Source: Agrococcus carbonis (lineage in GTDB: Bacteria > Actinomycetota > Actinomycetes > Actinomycetales > Microbacteriaceae). Taken from it: a DNA stretch of 64,000 bases. Under the pieces are notes generated by a model. The model had not been told where the DNA came from. It worked only from the letters and a program-made list of their open reading frames with translations, and made no database searches. Both the position numbers and the translations under genes were made by a program. Shown piece by piece: positions 58,501-64,000 of the stretch (its first letter is position 1; every line of letters starts with the position of its first letter). The stretch spans positions 1,674,001-1,738,000 of the forward strand of contig NZ_LT629734.1 in assembly GCF_900104705.1 (NCBI RefSeq). Direction: 5' to 3'.

Positions 58501-58809
58501 CTGGCCGCAATCGACCAGATCTTCGACCGCTTCCGCGGCACGCTCCGCAGCACGATCGACAGCGCCGACGCGTCGCGTCGCGCCGGCGAGGACATGCTGT
58601 TCCAGTTGCCGGAGGAGCGCCGCCAACGCGACGAGGACCTCAGGCGAGTGCGGCGGCGCCTCGACGCGCTCGACGAGGAGCAGCAGCGCGAGCGAGGCTC
58701 GGTCGAACGCCGCTACCGCGACGTGCAAGCGCACGTCTTCGTGGCGGCACTCGTGTTCGCCCTGACCCCCGAGGACGTCGAGGAGCTGGAGGCCGCCGAT
58801 GGCCGGTAG
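55600..58809 (+). CDS. drmD: DISARM SNF2-like helicase DrmD
   Basis: This 1069-residue SNF2-family protein has Walker A GLGKT at about 161-165 (LADDVGLGKTIEAGL), the DEAH box at 276-279, a SATPHNG motif III and a second RecA domain with ATDAAGEGIDLQ and QRIGRIDRFGQ. The C-terminal third is a charged, mostly helical region. The order DrmD, DrmMI, DrmA is the class 1 DISARM order. I chose GTG 55600 because AGGAGAGG lies 7 bases upstream. It probably translocates on DNA and acts with DrmMI. Overlap with the next gene is 11 bases. Confidence 0.87.
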   Translation: MNRVAADVNTKERGALEVPEPGLLVNVRGDRWIVTDVAAQSLPRSSADDGTAELQHAVTLQSVEEERYGRELTVIWELEPGRSVVREQGLPDSIRADQFDDPKTFAAYVDALRWGALTSADPRTLQAPFRSSASVEAYQLEPLRRAIESPRANMLLADDVGLGKTIEAGLVIQELLLRHRARSVIVVCPAGLVIKWQEELRDKFGLHFEIINSETMKQFRRTFGVHANPFRVYPRVIVSMSWLPQPRAERMLEEVYASVKDSGTAAQRAFDILVVDEAHHVAPATPSRSSSTQPRYAVDSQRTIAVRRLAELCEHRLFLSATPHNGYTESFTALLEMVDPQRFARGADLDERALRQVAVRRLKRDLPESDFMLREVRQLVFDPSDDEAAAYDRLIAFTRRRSAAVKQERGKRAAELATLLLKKRFLSSPVAFASTAQAFLDARGDEDVELPDYDDVLGEEASDEEEGRLEQPELESLRSARRAQVALTAEDREDLQALIAWGERYEGRPDSKLAALLTLIKGELLIPGLGWGDERIVIFTEYVSTLEWLREVLEAHGLGGERLEVIDGSTDAETREEIRARFTAPPREQPVRILLATDAAGEGIDLQAHCHRLVSFDIPFNPNRLEQRIGRIDRFGQRHTPLIWHLRADKQNASPYAQDTDLLARLASKIANSEHDGVSANEIIAPDLQRELGFGGGPARKRKTDAGEQTINKVLQAEHTLGRDLTRLAERLENSRDRMHLHEGNLLRVFEEGLRISGQPQLTEVGDPREEARLFEVPSGLSRTWVPALAGLDTRLARDVLRPITFDEQRARQQSDVVYAHLGHPLIQRAARELRGQVWTRTDQVRGISAVVVDGLDQSFAAGVARLVLVGEGGMRLHEEIFLAGTRLHQRRELGIERSEDLLVSALDGSRISQPSSEALSQIAAQWNSDAGEAAGLRSRVAEAVDRRAEKLRRDVETSLDTRRDADLAAIDQIFDRFRGTLRSTIDSADASRRAGEDMLFQLPEERRQRDEDLRRVRRRLDALDEEQQRERGSVERRYRDVQAHVFVAALVFALTPEDVEELEAADGR

Positions 58810-61800
58810 GAGGCGCAAGCCCCAAGTCGACGCGTGGGAGTGGCTGTCCCTGATCGATGCGGACGGGCCGTTCCTCTCACGCGCTGCGTTGCAGTCGTTC
58901 TTCCCGAGCGGCCTGCCGAAGGCGCATGCCTCCGTGGACGATGTCAACGAGACGTTCGTCGACGAGTTCAGCCGCTGGTCGTCGATGTGGACGGCCGAGT
59001 CGGCGACCTACGCCAAAGCACGCGATCGGTGGGTCGAGGTCGTGCTGCGAACCCTGCTCGACTGGTCCGACGAGCTCGAACTCGCCCCCGCTGGCTTCTC
59101 GGCGAACTCGCCGAGCGGTGCGGTCACGATCGAACCGTTCGCGGCGCTCGCTGGCGAGGGGGACGCCCCGGCCGCGCTCGTCACGCTGGTCGATCGCATC
59201 GCGGACCTTCGTGCGGTGGGGACTGACGGCTGGTCGGCGAGCGCGATTGATCGGATGTCCGTGCTCCTGCGCGAGACGGGGGTGCCGATCGGCATCGTCA
59301 CCGACGGACGCTGGTGGGGCCTTGTGTCCGCATCCAAGGACGTCACTACCGCGAGCGGCGTGTGGGACGCCCTGCTGTGGCGCGAGGAGCGCCCCAGTCG
59401 TGACGCGTTCCTGGCGCTCGCGAGCTTCACATCGCTCGCCGGTGGCAAGGCCGAGCAGCGCCTTCCCGCTCTGTTCGCCGAGTCGGTCGCAAGCGCCGAA
59501 CAGATCACGGAGGCTCTGGGAGACCAGGTGCGTCGCGCGGTGGAGCTCGTGCTGCAATCGATGTCCGACACGCACCTGCGCGCCGTAGCCCGGGGAGAGG
59601 CTTCGCCGTTGCCCGATGATCCTCGGGCGGTCTACGAGGGCGCGGTCACGACACTCATGCGCATCGTGTTCATCCTGTTCGCTGAGGAGCGGGGGCTGCT
59701 GCCCGAGCACGATCTCTATCGCTCGTCATACGCGATCGCGGGACTCCGCGGGCAACTGCAGCGCGAGGCGACCGCGACCTCTGCCGAGGCACTCGACCAC
59801 TCTTGGGAAGCCTGGCATCGGCTGCTCGCCGCGAGCAACGCCGTCTTCGGTGGTGCAAGCTTCGAGGACATGCGGATGCCGGCCTACGGCGGCTCGTTGT
59901 TCGATCCCGAGCGCTTTCCTTGGCTGCAGGCTACGGATGCGCAGGGCCGCCTCCGGGTCCGACTCACCGACAGGGCCATGCTCGCTGTGCTCCGCGCCGT
60001 CCAGACCATCGAGGACGGAGCGATGCAGCTGTCGTTCCGCGATCTGGACGTCGAGCAGATTGGCTACGTGTACGAGGGGCTGCTCGGCTACTCGGCCGAG
60101 TACGCCAGCGAGCTCGTGGTCGGCCTGCAGGGCAAGCCAGGCTTCGAGCCGGAAGTCCCGCTGGTCGAGCTTGAGCAGCTTGCGTCGGCCGCGGCTTCCT
60201 CCAAGCAGTTCGGGGACGCGCTCGTCGCGCACCTGAAGAAGACCCAGGAGCACGCGAAGCCCCGAACCGCTGGGCAAATCGCGAAGGTCTACGGCGCGGC
60301 GGACCTCGACGCCGCCGCCGACGCTCGGACTCGACTGCGCCACGCCCTGCTCGGCGATGACGAGCTCGCTGGCAGACTCGAGCGATTCCACGCGCTCATC
60401 CGCGACGACCTGCGCGGTTTTCCCTACGTCGTGCCCGCGGGCGGCCTCGTGATGACCGAGTCGGCGCAGCGCGCCAACACCGGCACCCACTACACGCCTC
60501 GCTCGCTCGCCGAAGAGGTGGTGCTGCAGGCTCTGGAGCCGCTCGTCTACTCGCCCGGCCCGCTCGACGTCGAGGACAGCACGCAGTGGAAGCTGAAGTC
60601 GTCGGCCGAGATTCTCGATCTCAGGGTGGCCGACATCGCCGCCGGCTCGGGCGCCTTCCTCGTCGCTGCGGCTCGCTATCTGGCCGACCGCGTGATCGAG
60701 GCGCGTAGCGCCGAGGGCGTGCCCATCCGCGGGGAGAATCCGAAGCGCTTTGCGATCCGCGAAGTCGTCGCTCGCTGCCTCTACGGCGCCGACATCAACG
60801 GCATGGCCGTCGAGATGTGCAAGCTCTCCCTCTGGCTCATCTCGATGGATCCGGGCAAGCCGTTCTCGTTCGTCGACGATCGCGTCTTCCACGGTAACTC
60901 CCTGCTTGGCGTCACCACCGAGGCGCAGCTCAAAGCTCAGCACATCTCCCCAACAGTCTCGGTAAAGCGGCAACTAGACGGCTTCGATGTCGACAAGGAC
61001 CTCAAGGACGCTGCTCGGCTCCGGCGTGAACTTTCGTCCGGCCAGGCTGACGACGCAGATCGCATGCGCTCGACCCGCGCCAAGCGCGCCCTGCTCGCGC
61101 AGGCGAAGCAGGTCACCGCGAAGCTTCGCGATATCGGAGACGGCGTCATCGCCGCGGCACTACGTGAGGGGGGAAAGCCCGGTCGTAAGCTCGATGATCG
61201 GTACGACGATCTCGCACAAGCCCTCCGCGATGCTTACCCGGCGGACGGCTCGAAGGGCGACCGCAGTCAGCTCGTAGCATCTATCGAAGCGGGTCTCACC
61301 GCGACGGTCGACTCAATGGAAGCCCGCTGGAAGCCGCTGCATTGGATTATCGAGGCACCCGATGTCATCGTCGGCAACGGCGGTTTCGACGCCGTAGTGG
61401 GGAATCCACCCTTCTTGGGAGGGCAGAAGATCACCGGTGCCGTCGGCAAGAACGTTCGCGACATGATAATCAATGTTGTCGCAGGAGGGACTCCTGGAAG
61501 CGCTGATCTGGTCGCGTACTTCCTCTTGCGCGCAGCACAGTTGATGCGCACCGACGGCCGACTCGGAATCATTGCTACGAACACGCTCGCTCAGGGCGCA
61601 ACGCGGCAAGTCGGCTTGGTTCGTCTAATCAACGATGGCTTTGAGATCGACGCCGCAGTGCAGAGTCGCCCGTGGCCAGCGCGATCAGCGGGTGTGTCGT
61701 TCGCGGCTGTTTGGGGGTCATTCGGCAGGGCGACTCTAGTTCGCGTCGCAGACGGCACCGCCTGCGAGAGAATCAACTCATTGCTTGAGCCGGAGGGGCG

Positions 61801-62812
61801 GGTCGAGGGCGACCCGGCTCGTCTGCAGGAGAATGCTGCGCTCGGATTCCAGGGGTTCAATATCCTCGGCAAAGGCTTCATTTTGCGTCCCGCCGAAGCG
61901 CAGATCTTACTCTTCGAGGATCCCTGCAACGAAGAGGTAGTCAAGCCGTACGTGGGAGGCGGCGCGCTGAATGAGTCCATGCTGTGGTTGGGCAAGGAAT
62001 ACGCAATCAACTTTGGAACTATGAGTCGCTCGGAGGCGGAGAGGTACCGCGGGCCTTTCCGAATCGTCGAAGAGCGCGTTCTGCCTCAGCGGTTGCAAGT
62101 GACATATAGCCGTCATGCGTACGACAACTGGTGGCAATACGAGAAGACGCGGCCAGCCATGGTGAGGGCGATTACTCAGCTGCAGACTGTGTTCGTACTC
62201 GCGCTAACTAGCAACACCGCGATGCCGACAATCGGGCCGTCCAGCGTGGTGTACGATCACAGCGTAGCGGTGTTCGCCTCAGAGGACTGGGCTATTCACG
62301 GTGTGCTGTCTTCCAATATCCACAACGTTTGGGTGACGCGCTATAGCTCCACCCTGGGCACTGGATTGCGATATCTGTTGCGGGAGGGTTTCGAAACTTT
62401 CCCGAGACCCGAGCCCACCGCACGATTGCGGGAGGCGGCTGTGGCTTTGGAGCAAGAGCGTGCGACCCGGCTCCTGAAGAGGGGCGTCGGTCTTACCGAG
62501 GGCTACGGTCTCGTGCACGATTCGAGCCATGATGACGCAGATGTCCGGGAGATCCGGCAGCTGCATACGCGATTGGACGAGGAGGTCATGGCGGCGTACG
62601 GCTGGACCGACATTTCGCTTGACCATGGCTTCCACACGTATCGCCAGTTGCAGCGGTGGACAGTAAGCCCTGCCGCACGCATCGAGATCCTCGACCGTCT
62701 GCTTGAGGAGAACCACCGGCGCGCGGCGATCGAGACGCAGTCCGCTCCGAAGAGAGCGAAGCGCGGCAAGACCTTTGAGGAGTCCGAGAAGCCCGAAGGA
62801 GCTATGTTCTGA
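58799..62812 (+). CDS. drmMI: DISARM N6-adenine methyltransferase DrmMI
   Basis: This 1337-residue adenine methyltransferase has the SAM-binding motif I VADIAAGSGAFL at 610-621 and the catalytic NPPF at 869-872. A long insertion (about 250 residues, basic and helical) separates the motifs, and a large C-terminal target-recognition part follows. Length and neighbours match DrmMI, not PglX. From about 61,430 to 62,650 the GC content falls to near 53 percent in lines I counted, against about 68 percent before, suggesting that the recognition domain was exchanged. The stop overlaps the DrmA start as TGATG. Confidence 0.86.
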   Translation: MAGRRRKPQVDAWEWLSLIDADGPFLSRAALQSFFPSGLPKAHASVDDVNETFVDEFSRWSSMWTAESATYAKARDRWVEVVLRTLLDWSDELELAPAGFSANSPSGAVTIEPFAALAGEGDAPAALVTLVDRIADLRAVGTDGWSASAIDRMSVLLRETGVPIGIVTDGRWWGLVSASKDVTTASGVWDALLWREERPSRDAFLALASFTSLAGGKAEQRLPALFAESVASAEQITEALGDQVRRAVELVLQSMSDTHLRAVARGEASPLPDDPRAVYEGAVTTLMRIVFILFAEERGLLPEHDLYRSSYAIAGLRGQLQREATATSAEALDHSWEAWHRLLAASNAVFGGASFEDMRMPAYGGSLFDPERFPWLQATDAQGRLRVRLTDRAMLAVLRAVQTIEDGAMQLSFRDLDVEQIGYVYEGLLGYSAEYASELVVGLQGKPGFEPEVPLVELEQLASAAASSKQFGDALVAHLKKTQEHAKPRTAGQIAKVYGAADLDAAADARTRLRHALLGDDELAGRLERFHALIRDDLRGFPYVVPAGGLVMTESAQRANTGTHYTPRSLAEEVVLQALEPLVYSPGPLDVEDSTQWKLKSSAEILDLRVADIAAGSGAFLVAAARYLADRVIEARSAEGVPIRGENPKRFAIREVVARCLYGADINGMAVEMCKLSLWLISMDPGKPFSFVDDRVFHGNSLLGVTTEAQLKAQHISPTVSVKRQLDGFDVDKDLKDAARLRRELSSGQADDADRMRSTRAKRALLAQAKQVTAKLRDIGDGVIAAALREGGKPGRKLDDRYDDLAQALRDAYPADGSKGDRSQLVASIEAGLTATVDSMEARWKPLHWIIEAPDVIVGNGGFDAVVGNPPFLGGQKITGAVGKNVRDMIINVVAGGTPGSADLVAYFLLRAAQLMRTDGRLGIIATNTLAQGATRQVGLVRLINDGFEIDAAVQSRPWPARSAGVSFAAVWGSFGRATLVRVADGTACERINSLLEPEGRVEGDPARLQENAALGFQGFNILGKGFILRPAEAQILLFEDPCNEEVVKPYVGGGALNESMLWLGKEYAINFGTMSRSEAERYRGPFRIVEERVLPQRLQVTYSRHAYDNWWQYEKTRPAMVRAITQLQTVFVLALTSNTAMPTIGPSSVVYDHSVAVFASEDWAIHGVLSSNIHNVWVTRYSSTLGTGLRYLLREGFETFPRPEPTARLREAAVALEQERATRLLKRGVGLTEGYGLVHDSSHDDADVREIRQLHTRLDEEVMAAYGWTDISLDHGFHTYRQLQRWTVSPAARIEILDRLLEENHRRAAIETQSAPKRAKRGKTFEESEKPEGAMF

Positions 62813-64000
62813 TGACCGACGCATCCGTCGTCTCGTCCGCGCAGGTGCGCGGAGAGCTGCTCGATCTGCTCCGTCGTGATCTTGTCGGGCCGTGGGACGG
62901 ACCGACCGAGGAGATCATCGGCACGCCCCGTGCACGCTATCTGGCAGGCGCGCTAGCGCCGATCTCGCTGCTCGACGGGCAAGCGTCTTCGCCGGTGTCG
63001 TCGGGTGAACCGGCGAAGACGCTCGATGCGGTGCGAGGAGACGATGAGACGGCCGTCGTCGATCTGTCGAATGCGCACGAAACCGCGGGCGTGCCGGTCG
63101 ACGAAGACGAGTCGATCGGTGAGGCGTCGCCCTCTGAGCCCGACGAGGACCGCGGCCCCGAGTCGAAGATCATCGCTCCGTCGTCGATGGGGCTCCGATT
63201 TCAGGTCGCAGCAAACACAAGGGTGTTGCGTTTCACCGGCCGATGGGGACGGTACGCCGGCCGTCGCGAGGTCGACCCCGACTCGGGCCGCACGAGGACG
63301 ATCTACGACCGAACGCCATTCGAGAAGCCCGTCAACATCGATCTCACGAGCATCCCGGGTGGTGGATCGCACCGAACCGATCTTGGCGACGACGTGGCGA
63401 TCTCGGTCGAGGTCTTCGACTACGAGGGCTGTCGCGTGGTCGAAGCGGCGCTGCTCAACACGGCGGTCACGGGTCGCGAATTGCCGCCGAAGCTCTGGCT
63501 GTTTCAGGCCGAGCTCGAAGTCACGGCTCCAGATGGGGCAGCTGTCTTCCTGCCCGCGCGAGACGCGCTCGCGGATGACCGCGGCTCACGCGACGGGGAA
63601 GTCCGGCGGCTCGACCTCCTTTACCGGGACAAGCTCGAGTTCGCGATCGGTCGCACTGCCTCTGTCGCGTGGGACGAAGCGACTGATGACTCGCGACGCG
63701 CGACTGCAGTGCGTACGACTTGGTTGCCGACCGCGGAGGTGCCGCAGACTCGTGCTCCCGAGGTACCGGGCGCGGTGCTCAGCATGCGCGCGCTCATGGA
63801 GTCCAAGCCGGCCGAGCTGCGGGCTGGGCTGCAGCCGCTCGTCGATGCCTACGGTGACTGGATCGAGAAGCAGGCCGTCAAGAACGCGAAGCTCCCGGAT
63901 CACCTCCAGGGCGAGGGAAGCCTGGGGCTAGAGGATGCCAATCGAGCGCTCAAGCGGCTGAAGCTCGGACTCGACCTTCTCGCGTCGGACGAACAGGCGC
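62812..64000 (+). CDS. drmA: DISARM helicase DrmA, N-terminal part
   Basis: An open frame runs from ATG 62812 off the right edge (396 codons). It begins MTDASVVSSAQVRGELLDLL and has the DrmA-like N-terminal block DLVGPWDG, PRARYLAGALAPI, then SSMGLRFQV, LWLFQAELEVTA and TWLPTAEVPQTRAPEVPGA. The first 120 residues include an acidic, disordered part. The helicase motifs should lie beyond the edge. It is coupled to DrmMI by a TGATG overlap. DrmB and DrmC are expected next but cannot be seen. Confidence 0.8.
   Translation, partial: MTDASVVSSAQVRGELLDLLRRDLVGPWDGPTEEIIGTPRARYLAGALAPISLLDGQASSPVSSGEPAKTLDAVRGDDETAVVDLSNAHETAGVPVDEDESIGEASPSEPDEDRGPESKIIAPSSMGLRFQVAANTRVLRFTGRWGRYAGRREVDPDSGRTRTIYDRTPFEKPVNIDLTSIPGGGSHRTDLGDDVAISVEVFDYEGCRVVEAALLNTAVTGRELPPKLWLFQAELEVTAPDGAAVFLPARDALADDRGSRDGEVRRLDLLYRDKLEFAIGRTASVAWDEATDDSRRATAVRTTWLPTAEVPQTRAPEVPGAVLSMRALMESKPAELRAGLQPLVDAYGDWIEKQAVKNAKLPDHLQGEGSLGLEDANRALKRLKLGLDLLASDEQA

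Noticed and set aside
58799..62812. BREX PglX/BrxX or type IIG restriction enzyme
   Set aside because: The flanking genes are a SNF2 helicase and a DrmA-like protein, with no PglZ, BrxC or nuclease motif, so DrmMI is the better call.

Overview
The window is very GC-rich, densely coded actinobacterial DNA. Several features point to a Microbacteriaceae-like soil or plant-associated bacterium, which is my inference and not a database match. They are GC-rich intergenic repeats of the 'ggtctcgatacg...ctactcgacc' kind, a DUF222-HNH protein, a YozG/DUF2975 pair, many TANNNT promoters that sit directly in front of start codons, and frequent GGATGC/GCATCC words inside genes.

Layout. (1) 1-11255 is a catabolic island for an unidentified organic acid. 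It has a zinc alcohol dehydrogenase, a two-subunit CoA-transferase, a LysR regulator, a VOC-fold protein, a cyclase-family hydrolase, an SDR, a complete TRAP transporter, an epimerase-like SDR, an ABM-type small protein and a 3-hydroxyisobutyrate-dehydrogenase-like (HIBADH-like) enzyme. An identical 17-mer precedes two of its transcription units and a close relative precedes a third. (2) 11389-23057 is mostly housekeeping: the ATP-grasp/alpha-E/transglutaminase trio, DUF2277, HTH/DUF2975, a Gfo/Idh oxidoreductase, lipoproteins, a PEBP protein, a serine hydrolase and a cell-wall-binding repeat protein, plus a short intergenic unit with a promoter, an 18-codon ORF and a hairpin. (3) 23224-38268 is a second catabolic island. 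It has two paralogous SAF-domain oxidoreductases around a second TRAP transporter, two HIBADH-like enzymes, an SDR, a TIM-barrel isomerase, an ABM protein, a split transketolase, an MFS carrier and two FCD-type GntR regulators. Four copies of an ACTGTYRACA element mark one GntR regulon. ATTGGT-N3-ACCAAT palindromes mark the other regulator's own promoter.

(4) 38364-50426 holds membrane and surface proteins (FUSC-like, lipase maturation factor, Excalibur, secreted HNH, TM2), a carotenoid-type oxidoreductase, a flavodoxin, a DUF222-HNH protein and an 18-bp tandem array. (5) 50724-64000 is a defence island. One strand carries a single-chain GmrSD-like DUF262-HNH protein, a TRAFAC-like GTPase and an unrecognised 122-residue partner. 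Divergently transcribed are a C5-cytosine methyltransferase and then DrmD, DrmMI and the start of DrmA, that is, a class 1 DISARM locus cut by the right edge.

How it works together. Each catabolic island pairs high-affinity TRAP uptake with dehydrogenases and its own regulator and operators. The defence island appears to combine DISARM, an extra cytosine methyltransferase, a possible modification-dependent nuclease and an uncharacterised GTPase module. That module is the best candidate here for something undescribed.
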